Below, one piece after another: positions 1 to 13,000 of a DNA stretch of 60,000 nucleotides (position 1 is its first letter; each line of letters starts with the position of its first letter). The notes beneath the pieces are model-generated. The model did no database searches and was not told where the DNA came from. It saw only the letters and a list, made by a program, of their open reading frames with translations. The DNA lies in the NCBI RefSeq assembly GCF_032854445.1, contig NC_088300.1, positions 59,434,984 to 59,494,983 on the forward strand, read 5' to 3'. Position numbers and translations under genes: made by a program. The stretch comes from Liolophura sinensis (taxonomy: Eukaryota > Mollusca > Polyplacophora > Chitonida > Chitonidae).

Positions 1-59
1 CCCTTTTGTTTGAATGGTAGAGTTTATTCTGTGCATAGATGATGAGTGAAAGTCACATT

Positions 60-800
60 TTTTGTATGACTGGTGTGACAGCTCAGTTTGCGAGTGATTA
101 ATGCGACAACTCGGCTTGCAAGAGACTGGTGTGACAACTCATTTTGTAGTGACTGGTGTGATAACTCATTTTGTAGTGACTGGTGTGACAACTCTGCTTG
201 CAAGAGACTACAGTGACAACTCTGCTTGCGAGTGACTGGTGTGACAACTCATTTTGTAGTGACTGGTGTGACAACTCCGCTTGCCAGTGACTGATGTGAC
301 AACTTAGCTTGCCAGTGACTGGTGTGACAACTCCGCTTGCCAGTGACTGGTGTGACAACTCCGCTTGCCAGTGACTGATGTGACAACTCAGCTTGCCAGT
401 GACTGGTGTGACAACTCTGCTTGCGAGTGACTGGTGTGACAACTCAGTTTGCAAGTGATTAATGCGACAGCTCAGCTTACCAGTGACTGATGAGACAACT
501 TAGCTGGCAAGTGACTGATGTGACAACTCAGTTTGTGAGTGACTGGTGTGACAACTCAGCTTGCCAGTGACTGGTGTGACAACTATGCTTGCCAGTGACT
601 GGTGTGACAACTCAGGTTGCGAGTGATTAATGCGACAACTCAGCATGTGAGTGACTGATGAGGCAGCTTACCTGGTAAGTGACTGATGTGACAACTCAAT
701 TTGTGGTGACTCATGTGACAACCCAGTTTGCAAGTGATGATGTGACAACTCTGCTTGCGAGTGATTGATGGAACAAATCTAACCACTAGTTGTAATATAT
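60..800. repeat. 28-bp minisatellite
   Basis: A tandem array of a unit of about 28 bases, core 'gtgactggtgtgacaactc' plus a variable 'agcttgcca' part. Copies diverge from one another by substitutions and small indels. The 118-residue open frame on the minus strand here comes only from the repeat (the unit is not a multiple of three, so the frame cycles through all three translations) and is not a gene. Confidence 0.93.
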
Positions 801-903
801 AAACTCAGTTTGTTTGTGACTTCTTTGACGACTCAATTTGTATGTTACTGATTTCACGACTTGTGGATGACTGATGTCATTTTGTGGGTGGCTGATGTAA
901 CAA

Positions 904-1101
904 CTCATTTTGTGGGTGACTCTCACAACCTACTATGCTTGATGTAGATAAAAGACTTGACAACTAAAGCTCATTTTGTGGGTGACTCTCACAACCTGTT
1001 ATGCTTGATGTAGATAAAAGACGTGACAACTAAAGCTCATTTTGTGGGTGACTCTCACAATCTATTATGCTTGATGTAGATAAAAGACGTGACAACTAAA
1101 T
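904..1101. repeat. 66-bp higher-order tandem repeat, 3 copies
   Basis: Three near-identical consecutive units of 66 bases (starting at 904, 970 and 1036), each beginning 'ctcattttgtgggtgact' and containing 'gcttgatgtagataaaag'. The unit contains a recognisable decayed 28-bp motif from the neighbouring minisatellite ('gtgact...tgacaact'), so it looks like a secondary amplification of a diverged part of that array. Decaying copies of the same motif can be followed to about 1330. Confidence 0.9.
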
Positions 1102-1340
1102 GTATGGCCGACAGACACATGTATGTCTCGGATGGTGTTGATATCTGCTATGTCACAACTAAATGTGTGAGTGACCATCAGGAGTAAATGTGTAGGAGAC
1201 AATAATGGCAATTTATGGATGAGAAATATGATAAGATGACAACTGCATGTAAATCTGTTAATGTCTCTGAGCCGAACTAATAGTGTGAATGAGTAATACC
1301 ATGACTAAATGTGTGAATCACTGATGAACTTGGTGGAAAT

Positions 1341-2612
1341 CACCACCATAACAGTGTCTACCCTATTGATGATCAAAGGTGACCTTGACTGCTGACCTAA
1401 TGGTCCATTGGCTCGGGTTATGTTGGGTCGCTGGGAATCTAGTATTGATTTGTGGATCAGGCTGGGATGTGTGTGCAGCTGTAGGCAGACGGCTGTGCAC
1501 GGTCATTGTATATGAAAGTCATATCATACCCCATGTGCATGTACACATGACGACATTGTTTCAGTTTTAACTTTTGAAAGGAATTCCCCTGCTCTCAATG
1601 TTTAAGGGGCCTCAGTGATAAAAGGTTGGCAATGCTCGTTTGATCTTTTGCACTGTTTAACATTTGTCGGAGACCAGTTGTTTTTCTTCAGCATGGTGTA
1701 TACATGCATGAATCTCTATGTCACATGTACGAAAGTTTGCTAGGAACTTGCCCAGAGCTCTCTGGTATTCTCTGCACATAAAACTGACTGCTAACGTATA
1801 AGTGAAAATTCTTGAGTTTGGCTCAGTTTAATTAATAACAAAAATAAATACTTATTATTATTAATTACAAGCATGCATGAAGACTAATATTATTTAAAAA
1901 AACAATAGTCACCATTATAAGACTCCTTCATAACAAAGTACCGTGTACATATTGTATTGGTTGTACTCCATGACTCACTTGTTTAAAGTGTCACTCACTC
2001 TGCATCTGGTCATTCGTTGATGTAAATAGTACACATTTCATCATTGGAAATCCACGTATTGACACGCGACTCTTTTTTTCACCACCGATTTTTTTTTATG
2101 TCAGTCACTACGCCACTGGCAGCCATCTAGTCTTGACTGTGGCAAGTCTTGTAGATGTATATACATGTACTATAGGAGTGACCTTGAATGCATACCTTTA
2201 GTTTCCTCAACTAGATATCGAGGCCTGGTTGTATTTCCACATATTTTGTGAGAATGCTTTATTCTCTTTTATCTCATTGGTTTGACTCCTCATTGTTCTG
2301 CCTGTGAGATTCTTTAGTGATTAAGTTGTTGCTATTTCATTCATTACATAAACAGGCATGTGTTTTGTGTAGGTATAAATACTGTTTATACGGTGGATAG
2401 ATTTTCAAATGTGTGGTGTGAAGGTTGATAATTTCAAGGGAGGTAATCAGTTATTGAGTCTAGGAATTGTAAATTAACTCCCATTTTATGTCAAGTTGTT
2501 GCAGAGGAGAGGGAAAGGTTACAAAATCTGATGACTAACATCATCAGACTGTTCATAAGTGTTATTAACACTGTGTGCTAAAGACAAGTATCAGCATTAG
2601 CTGAAGCCATAC
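1341..2612. other. Intergenic, no feature recognised
   Basis: AT-rich sequence with short ORFs only. I see no exon-like stretch, RNA gene or ordered repeat. Confidence 0.6.
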
Positions 2613-2624
2613 TATATTATAACA

Positions 2625-2887
2625 AGGGGTCTCCGTGGCTCTCTTAGCCTGCTAGCGCAGCGTAATGACCCAGATGCCTCTCACCAATGCGGTCGCTGTG
2701 AGTTCAAGTCCAGCTCATGCTGGCTTCGTCTCCGGCCATAAGTGGCAAGGTCTGCCAGCAACATGTTGATGGTCGTGGGTTTTACCCGGGCTGTGCCTGG
2801 TTTCCTCCCACCATAATGCTGGCTGCTGTTGTATAAGGGAAGTATTCTTAAGTACGGCGTAAAACACCTATCAAGTAAGTAAATAAA
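2625..2887 (+). mobile_element. tRNA-derived SINE (family 1), full length
   Basis: The element starts 'ggggtctccgtggctctctt', has a pol III B-box-like 'gagttcaagtcc', a central body with 'gctggcttc', 'aaggtctgccagcaac' and 'ccaccataatgctggc', and the tail 'ttaagtacggcgtaaaacac' ending in an A/T-rich run. It is flanked by a perfect 12-base target-site duplication, tatattataaca, at 2613-2624 and 2888-2899. The architecture resembles the Meta-SINE/RUDI-type elements described from bivalves; that family name is an inference. Confidence 0.9.
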
Positions 2888-2899
2888 TATATTATAACA

Positions 2900-5800
2900 T
2901 TGATGAATTAGTAAGGAGTGGAAATGACGAGTTGGTAATAGTACCTTTTCTAGTGACAAATATACACACTTATCTGGCAGTAGGCCATCAGCTTTGTTAT
3001 AGCATGGACTGTCCCCATTAAGGTTAAAACTTGTTTACAAACATAGACACATAATACAGATAATTAATAATAAGGTACATGTACTTGTACAATATACTTG
3101 TATCAGGTGCATTTTTGTGACATTGTAATGTACATTGAAGTGGATAACATGGTTAACATGTACACATACTGTACATACATTCTGCCTCAAGTGGCAGCAT
3201 TACTCACCATTTACCAGTGTATGATATTAAACTTATCTATATCAGACATCCATGCTGTTAACTTTTAAACGTTTATGATTCTTTCCTGAAGGTATGAGAA
3301 TTTCTGGGCTGTAGCAAAATTGTGAAAACATAAAGCAATGTGGCTGGAAAACTGCATGCTGTTCGAGGGAAAATCTGCGTTTGCATTAAAAATGTTTCAG
3401 AATTCTCCATTTCAGAGAGTTTTGTCTGCTGATTTTTTAAATACTTTTTCCTAAATGAGCATATATATGTTGTGTGTGGGGATTTTTTTTGACATGATTT
3501 GTTACATCCTTGTGAGTTCAGGATGTGTTTTGTCCTGATGAAGGTTGGCACGTCCTAGTAGGAAGGACACAACACAATGTAGCTTTTCTTCCCAGATGTC
3601 TCCATATGCCTGATTCACAGACACCTGCTGTAATCTGAAATTAAAGGATGTCTGTTGGGAAGTACACAAGCACCAAACGAGATAGATTGAATGTATTAAC
3701 ACCATATCTTGTCCTTACTTTATTCATGCATAATTACATGTAATTCAAAACATAATTCTCTGTGATGTGAAATCTTACTTCTAACTAACATGTATAAGCA
3801 TTTTAAAGTTTGCAGTATTGAAAATGTATATAGATGTACATGTATGTGTGTTTGTGGGTGTGTAAGTTTATGCTTATATAGACGTTTGATGTCACCAAAG
3901 TGACTGTTGTGCTTAATTTTCGTCATTCTGCATACCAGTAATCCAGTATTGAGCAAGGATATTGTCAGCCATCTAGAGTTCCTAGATGGAAGTGGCCATC
4001 ATACCTTTTTCTTTAAGAGGTTGGCACATGGTGGGAATGGAAATTTGTCCCATAATGTCACAACGGTTAGAGATCTATGAGCTACCATGCTTGTTTTGTT
4101 TGGTTTTTACAAGCATGTTTTACCTTCTATTCAAATGTACATGTATTATAAACATAAATTTCTCAGATAGGATACAGGTACATTTCAATACTGGTATGTA
4201 GTACTAGAGTTTATCCATTCAGAGGTAAATTGTCTGGGTCAAAGTACCTTTACAAGCGCATGTAGTGCACTTTAGTGTCTAGTCTTTCAGATTCACATAC
4301 ATGTGTGTAACGTGGCTGTTTTGGAATACTTAGCTCACTAGGTTAGTAGGTAAAAATACTGTAGTCAGTAGAATGGCACAAACTTAGCCTTCATCATATG
4401 ACTGTATTAGTATTGCTTATGTCTGTGCTAACTCCAGCCTGTTCTTAGACTGTGCATACAGTAAACAGGAGTGGCCAATTCTCAAAAGAAGCTGTAGTTG
4501 GAGAGACGCCAAGTTGGGCCAAGTCGATGGCCTATCTGATTGTATTAGACTTTTACATCTCGGTGTCTGTCTAACCTGCTCCTAACAGCCACTTTGTTTG
4601 TATTGACATCTGCTATTTTGACAGGATGCCAAGAGTTGGCTTACTCACAGTATTGTCTAGAATGATATGTGTAAATATTTTATGGTTTAGATTATTCTTG
4701 GGCATTCTGTGTCTTCTGGCATTTGCATGTATAGATGAGAAGTTTTTTGTTGTGTTTGCGTCAGATGGCCATATAAACTGATTGGTCGACAATAATGAGT
4801 TGGTTGGCCTGTTTATTACACTTTGTAAGACCTCCTGTAAGGAATGCCTGTGCCAAGAACTGGTACCTGTGCTTAGAGGGGGTCTCCCTAAGCTAACGAC
4901 AGCAAATACTGATTATAAAATGTTTGTCAGCCCTAGTTTGACTCATAATCATTTTGTACCTAATTTATTTTGTTTATTGCATGTATACTGAGCATTATGT
5001 AGGTTATTATGTTTAGTATGTTGTATTTTAGAAAAAGCTTTGTTGCTTTTACTTGTAATCTAAACGTAGAAACTTCGAGAAATATGCTCAAAACATTTAA
5101 GAGAAAGTAGTGTCAGTCACATGATATTTGTGAAAAAAAGGATGTTTAACATCACCCATATTCACATATTAATAACGATGGCTGAATGTACATGTATCTT
5201 TGCAATGTGAATCCCAGAACAATTTTAGCAAAGTCCCCTTTTTGATTCAAGGGGACATCAGCACAATACATGTATTAATAGTACACAATAGGTAGACAAA
5301 TCCTTGACCTTTTCATGAAAGGGCAACATTCAGTACAATTTATGTAGTAGAGTTAATTTATCAGCAAAACAAAATTGGTGGGCAGTATATGCAACTGCAT
5401 AACTGAGAAATGAAAGTGGATCTGAGTAGAGACAGTAATGATCTCAAAACATGTAAAAAAAAATTCAGTAAAAAATAACTGCATCAAGGTAATGGTCTGT
5501 GTTGACATCCGACTCTGTGTTGTGTGTGTGTGACTTTGTGCACGTACACATCCAGTTGATTTAACATATGATTAAATCAATGAAGGACTTGCAGAGATTG
5601 TATATGTAAGCTTGTACAGTTAGCTTTCTGAAAGCATTTCCAGGAAGAGCAGATTGCTGGCACGTAGGCAGTTAGATCATGTTCCTACTGGCTTGCTGTT
5701 TGAATTGTATGTGAGACACTACCGCATCATATTACATGTTCATGTACATCATTATGCAGGATTGTGGTCTAACCCTGTGGTTTATTTGTACACACATGGT

Positions 5801-6400
5801 ATGTTTACATGTAGCTTTGGTTTTGTTTTTATTCTTCAGAAGGAAAAATAACAATTCATATGCAAGCCCCATTAGTACCCACTGGAATACCAGTTCTCTT
5901 TTTTCTTATTAAGATAGACATACATTTAAATTCTATGTTTGGCTTTTTGAACCAATTTAATGGTGTCGGTGACATCGCTAAGAATAAAATTTGCTCAAAA
6001 GAAATAAACCTGTGCCAACGTAAATATTCCTCCTTGTTAATGGGTCAGCTTTTTAAATTGATTCCAGGAATGTGATGTACATGGAAGTACTGCATTGCAC
6101 CAGATTATACTGCCAGGTGGTGTATGCCCTGTTGGGTTTCTTGAAACACTTCAGAAGCTCTTCAAAGTACATTAATATTCAGTATCAGTATTTGATCTGG
6201 ACTGTTGGTACATGTATGTGAATTAAGGTTTGGCAATAGGAACACAGGACAGGATCTATACCCTCCCTTTTGATAATAGGACAGTGACCGGAAATCCTGG
6301 CACAGCCAAAGTGCACATTCCATAGTGCATAGGCCGTGCTGTCTGAGTCATTCTGAGGCCACCCAGTGTTTAACAGGATACCCCAGGTTAATTTTCACTC
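2900..6400. other. Intergenic upstream of HK-A, no gene recognised
   Basis: About 3.5 kb with only short chance ORFs (none above 92 codons). It is rich in the palindromic word TACATGTA. No exon-like conservation or splice-bounded frames were recognised. Confidence 0.6.
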
Positions 6401-6412
6401 TCTATATATAGA

Positions 6413-6420
6413 TCCAGCAG
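6413..6420 (+). promoter_or_regulatory. Possible TATA box of HK-A exon 1a transcript
   Basis: TATATATA in the context 'tctctatatatagatccag', about 540 bases upstream of the exon 1a ATG. It fits a core promoter with a 5' UTR of roughly 500 bases, but no initiator or cap site can be established from sequence, and TA-rich words are common in this DNA. Confidence 0.25.
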
Positions 6421-6962
6421 TGCAGTGTTAAAGATAGTGTGTTTTGTACTCATCAGAGTTAAGTGAAGCATTACCTAGAACAAGTAGGGTTGTTTCAGAA
6501 ACTAAGGAAGTTGAAGTCACAGTCAGCAGTAAAGAGTTTAGATGTAATCAGTTGGAGTTTTTATACTGTAAAAGTAAAAGCCCTGTGTGTTTTGGCTTGC
6601 TGCCAGCAGTTTTAAAGAGAGTCACCCCTTGGAAATTTTCCACTTAAGGAGGCTAGCCAAAGGTGCAAGACATTTAAGTTTGTGTCAATTGTTTACCTTC
6701 CTCTGTTGCACTGTATGGTGTGAGGTTCATAGGCTATTCCCTCTGACCCTCAGCTGACCAGTACCAGTGGTGATAAGTTAACCCCTGTGGCACTGACCTA
6801 CAATCCTACAGGGGAGCACACACTTTCAGGTAGTAACCAGCATAGACATTTCGCTGGATTGATTATCACAGTTTCAGACTACAGCCAACAGTAGCAGCTG
6901 TCTTCTACCACACAGTACAGTAGTATATACCCCTGTCTCAGTGTAAACAGAGCTCTGGTGAA

Positions 6963-7052
6963 ATGGACAATTCTACCAGCATCAATGTCAATGAGATAGG
7001 CCATTTGAAGAACCTGGAGAAGATGACACAATTTGTGGACAACTGGAAAAAG
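6963..7052 (+). CDS. HK-A alternative first exon 1a
   Basis: The exon encodes 30 residues starting [15 protein letters not shown] and ending NWKK, followed by a donor (gtaaac) in phase 0. The exon 2 acceptor is also phase 0, so the join ...NWKK/IENIL is in frame; the vertebrate HK1 exon 1 likewise ends in a Lys-Lys pair at this point. The N-terminus is acidic to neutral and has no hydrophobic mitochondrial-binding segment of the HK1/HK2 type, so a soluble isoform is inferred. Assignment rests on frame, donor and position, since first exons are not conserved. Confidence 0.6.
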
Positions 7053-10000
7053 GTAAACACTTGTTTGTTTGTGTAAATTGCACCAGCTATATATGTGTTA
7101 CGATATGAAGATATGTTACTTTACCTGTACTATGGGAATTATATGTATCAAACACCATGTGAGTGTAAGTTCGTGAATCTTGCTAGGAATTCATAGAATA
7201 CGACTGTTCGCAGTATATTTATTTATTTATTTATTTATTCGATGTTTTGGTTTATTCGGTATTTTGCACCATACTCAAGAATATTTCACTTAAACGACGG
7301 TGGCCAGCATTATGGTGGGAGAAAACCCATAGCCATCCGCAGGTTGCTGGCATACCTTTCCATGTATGGCCGGAGAGGAAGCCAGCATGTTGTTTGCAGT
7401 ATAAATAATTCAGATACTGACTGATGTACACGTATACATGATTATACATGTACATCTAATGTACAGTGCATGTGTCCTCCAGCTCAACTGTTTATTTCAA
7501 AGGTTTGTTCTGGTTCATGTATGTAGAACAACTTCTTGGAAAGAACGTAATGTCCGGATGTATCTTGATAAATATGGTACCAGCTGGCTGAAAATCTTAG
7601 GTGTAGGCCATTTCTCTGTAGACATCATCACTAGCCTCCTACATTCACTGTCTGTGTTTTATATGAACTGTTCTGTAGAGTAGGGGTATCAGCTTTGTGT
7701 ATTTGCCGACTATATCCATGTGTCATTAAACCTCATCCAGAGTAGCAGTGAACTATGAATTTATCTACAGAGGCTTTGCCACTGTTTTCCACTTGAGCTG
7801 AATGGCTGTGTTATAGCCTAACAACATTGATATTTAGGACATTTCAGTAGTCTAATTTTACCCTACTCTTTCATCACTTTTCCACTCTTCTGCCAGTAAC
7901 TGTAGGTCATTACCTAATCAAGATGTGCAGTTAAAAAAAGTTATATATATATGTATATAATAGCATACATGTACATGTAAATGTATACTATTGCTTTAAA
8001 TTATAAGGTTCTGTACTTTACAGTATCTCATAGAATGTATCATGAATATATAAACACTATAGTGAACCTGAGCAAATACAGTAGGTCAAAGAACACTTTA
8101 ACACTTACTATATAGTATTTTTGCTATGCAAGCGTGTTAAAAGTGCCACTTGGGACTGAACTTCTGCAGTGAAAATGACTATGATGGTGTCTGAATTCAT
8201 ACAAATAACAAAGCATTTTTCAGTGCATATGTATGCGGGGAAATTCCAGACTATGTACAGTGATACAAGCTTACATATTTGTACTACATGAATGGCCTCA
8301 TTTCTTGGTCAGTGGGTACGCTTAGGTATTGTGTTGTTATGAATCAGTGTTGTGATGAGCCACTTATGACAGGAGTGTATGGAGATAGTGGAGTTGGTGT
8401 TTCATTGGTTATGGGACACTCACAAGGACATCCTGGTTAGGCCTACATCATGCACTAGTGTGTCCTGCTGGCCCACTGTTGATTGACATACTGTGTGTGG
8501 TGTTATGGTCTGTCCTGGATGAAATGCCAGGATGGGAATGTGCCTGTCATCCAGTGCATTCATGTATACAAGTTTGTACAGAATGCACGGAACTCCGAGT
8601 ATGGGTAGCTTCCTGTTTCAACATTCATATATGTCATCACTCGAACAACTTAAAATATCATGTCATTATGATAATAATACCTGTATTTGGAATTGGAGAG
8701 CATTTTTCAATTTTACATGTAATCTACTTATACATATGTATGCATGTTTGAGGTTTTACATCATACTTAACAATTTTGCACTCATATGACGATGAGGAGT
8801 AAATAAGTGTCTTTTGGTGTCAGGGCGAGTCCATGCCACCAAAGTGCTGCCACCACTGATGTAAAATGCCGAAGACACCACTCATTATACCCTACTCAGT
8901 CATATTAAACTGACATCAGGCCAACCTGACCTGTTTCCTTGCTCTAACCTCTCAGTGCTGAGCGCCATATTTAAACTCTTTGGTATGACCCTACCTGGGT
9001 CTCCTGACCTCGAGGCAGACACTGAAACCATAAGGCCCACGGAAACCGTTAATTTTACATCTACTTTCAGCTGTGCAAAATAGTACAGAAATATTTACAT
9101 TACATACATACATGTTGAGCCGGTTACAGATAGCTAGGTTTACATGTAAATTTGATGATTGTATTATATATCCTTGTTATATAAAATATCAATTCACATA
9201 TTGTCCATGAGAAGGAAACACACTTTTCATATAAATTGAATACGGTATTTGGGACAAATCTATACTTTGCCATTGATCAAACTGAAAAAGAAAATGTGTA
9301 CTGGGTAGCTCATGTGACTGAAGGGGTTTCCGGGATATTACCAGCAGAGTCTGATGTATCACAAAGCTTAATATGTGGACCACTATTGTTTTATGCTGTG
9401 AACTAAAAACTTGCCATACTAAATAGTCTGACCCCTGATACTGGCACATCTAACCTCTAGGTTCTGTTTGGCTGTTCCGCTCTACATATATTTGAAGAAC
9501 AAACTGAAGGTCATTAGCCATGACCTACATGTATCATAACACTTCATGCATCAGATCATTCAGAGTACTCTGTGTGAACCTAATGTTAATGTATGCTGAT
9601 CACCAGAGAGATTTCCGTAATTCATAGCAGATGTCATCGTGGTGTTGGGATGCAGCATAGCATTTAATAGATGGTTATCAATCTGGGTAATGCTTTTGTC
9701 AGCATCAGTAATTTCGTCAAGGTTATTGATATGCTGAAAGTACGGCATACAGAACTATTGATTGAAACTATGGCTGTTTTTGGTTTTGATAATTTTATGA
9801 ACTATTGTTTTTTTTCAAGTCTGCTCTGTTGCTCTTGGTCCATCATCATGTCTAGGTTTACCATCATCATGTCTGGGTTTACCGTCATCATGTCTGGGTT
9901 TACCGTCATCATGTCTGGGTTCATCCTCATGTCTGGGTTCATCATCATGTCTGAGTTCATCATCATGTCTGGGTTCATCATCATGTCTGGGTTGTTCACA

Positions 10001-13000
10001 ATCATGCCTGGGTTCATCCTCATGTCTGGGTTTATCAGCATGGTGTTCCACTGAGACAGCAATATATTTCCATGTATGTTTTATACATGTCGATATATGA
10101 CTGAAATACTGTTGAAAAGTGATCTCACCCAGGCAAACGGTTAAACAAGAAGAAACATCAGTTACAGAAAAGGCTGTATCCGTGTTTCTAATAGGAGCTT
10201 TATAATGTTACCTAGCTTAACCTGTGGCAAGATTGTGCATTTATGAGTTGCTTGGGAGCATTTACATGTACATTTGCACATCTGTATATAGTGGTAACTG
10301 TAATCCGTTGTTGCTACATCTACATTGTTCATTCAAGTCTCAAACTTTAAAGTTAGCACTGTTTAAATACATGAAATGACAAGGTGTTACATATATACAT
10401 GTATGATGTGGCCTTAGCTAAGCAGTGAACCGTATCCAGAAACACCTCCAGTTAATTGTGAAAATTCTAATAACTGCTTTGTTCATTTATCATAGGCATC
10501 TTATCGTATATGAATGGAATTTTAGGACGCGTTAATTATTTTTTTCACTTTCATAATTTCAGAATCTCACATTATATGTTGAAAGCAGCCAGTTATTCAT
10601 GTTAGTCAGGTTCTTGTGTAAGATAGGTGCATCGGAACATAAACAACATACCTGTTTGTATATGATTACCCCAGTACACTTCTGTTTTGGCAAAGCGCCA
10701 ATGATTTTTACATCACGTTACATGTTGACAGGTGATGTGCGCTAAGTTTTCATGAATGTAGAACTGTGTAGTAGTGCATGGCTGGATGTAGCACTGAAAA
10801 TCCTGCATAGACAAACAAAGCACAATCCTCTCTATGTGGATAAAATGACAGGAAATAACAGATGTTGAACTGAGAAGACTCACATCAGTGTCAAACTGTA
10901 CCTTCCCTCCCCCACCAAAAAAACAAAATAAATAAATAAATAACATTCAACATGTACTGGAACATTAAGGTATTTTTCATATGTACCAATTGTAAATGAC
11001 AAGACTTTAGCGTAATAATTTGAAAGTAAATGGTTTTTGTTGGGTCCTGGCTTTCAGAATGGCTAAGAAGAAGACTTTCTGATCTTGTCCCTGTAGCTGC
11101 CTATTATACTTAAAGTCCTAATCTAGAGAAATTACATGTCATCAAATAGTAAAAGTTTGGTGTATTCTTTTTTAAATTGACTAGATTAAAAATTGATTGA
11201 GTGAAAGAAAGCTTAAGTGTGAAGTAAGGTTTATCATACAGAAATCTGAAAATTATGCATAAAATTGCTTTTATTTATTTTTTCAGATTTTTAAGAGTTT
11301 TGAACGGCATTGAAATATTTGAATTGTAAGGAGGGCTTTATGAACCATATTGACAGTATCTCGTAACTCTGATGTCACGTCACTTTTTTTCCTGATGTTC
11401 AGCAGAAGGAAGGAAATTTTGGGAATCTTTTACTCTTGGGTATAAAGAATTATTCAAACATTCAGTTTCGTGATTAGGGTTGGAAAACTTTCTCTGACGT
11501 CAGAGTTCCTAAACCCTGATAGTAAGGTTCATAAAGCCCATCCTAGAATTCAAATGTTGGAGCGCTTTTAACTCTCTTCACAAAAAACTGGAAAAATAAA
11601 TGAAAGTATATTTATGCATAGTTTTAAGTGGTCTATTTAGTGATGCCTACTTTGATTTTTAGAGGTCTTTTCCTTTAATGTTTTTGTTTTATTGTTTGTC
11701 AACTTTGAGATTTGCCCCCAAACCGTTTTGTACTCGTTTATTTCCATCGCCAGAGCTGTATTGACATCACAAGTCAACATTTGAGTTTGTTAGCCATACA
11801 GTCAACAGGGAATGCCAGCGAGACACATGCGAAAAAACTACTAGAAAAGCACAAGAGTGATAGGCATGAGTTAGGTGACAGTAGTCCTACACAACACTGC
11901 ATATGGTATAGAAACCGTAGACACTTTTATCAATGTTTCTCACTAGGTTCATCTCATTTGGAAAATAAATGTACGCTGACAAAATCTAAGGATTGACTGG
12001 TAGCTTTCTTTCTCAACTGGCGATTGCAGACCTCGTAGTATGCCGCAATGATATAAGTTTAGTGCATTTTATAAAAATAAAATACTGGTATATGTAATAA
12101 AACCGTGGTTTTCTTGATCTTTAAAGCCAGTATTTCAAATGCCTAGCTCCGTGTCATCAGCTGCCATGCCCTGTCTTTCCAAGTACATAAATAATGCCTG
12201 AAATATCAGGGCAAGATCACTTCATTTTCTTCTGCATGTCTGCTGTTCAGACTCAATTTACATGTAAACACTATGTTTAAGTGGCTGTATGAAGTATGCA
12301 GAACATTAGTGGCATCAGTACGTAATATTGCAAAAGCATGTCTAATTGAGCCTTTCTAAATGAGGTCTGAACTGATGTGACCATTTTCTCCACTGCATAG
12401 GAAAGGTGTGGTGTTATTTCTCACAGCTACATGTATGTTGTAATGGCTGCATTGCTGATGTAAGACCTTTACAGAGTGTGAAGGAGAAAGTAAATATAGG
12501 AGGCCAGGGGCTTGGCCTGACATTCCCCACGTCTGACCAATCGCAGGCCAGCATTTGGCACACCTCCAGCCACACAGATGTGATGACAGCCAGGTCAGTG
12601 TGCCTCACATGCGCACATGTTGCAACACCATGTACCCTGCCAGACTGGCTACTTAGCTGTGTCAATATCTGGACGTGCCAACCTCAAGCTTGTACATGTA
12701 TATTTTACAGTAGCTGTTTTTAAAACAGTTCTGAGCTTCAATTTTTGATTGTTTGGTGATGGCGAGGTTGTCACGGTATACATGTATCTATTACTAAATG
12801 TGTTTTCAGATGCAGTCGTTTCATCATTTAATATATGTAAACTGATGGAACGTGCCGTCGTAACCACGCCTGAAATACTGGTATTGAAATATAAATATCC
12901 TTGCGCAAATTTCATCTTTTGAGCACAATTTTGTTTTTTAAGGTGGACCATATCCTAGGGCCTCGTCTAAAGCTTAATGAAATATTGATGACGCCAATGC

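Noticed and set aside
98-454. 118-codon minus-strand ORF with repeated SHQSLAS-type peptides
   Set aside because: Produced by the 28-bp minisatellite, whose unit is not a multiple of three; copies outside the ORF contain stops.
12406-12723. ORF of 105 codons in the HK-A intron
   Set aside because: Cys-rich but without recognisable domain or splice borders, and an opposite-strand ORF of 83 codons covers the same stretch.
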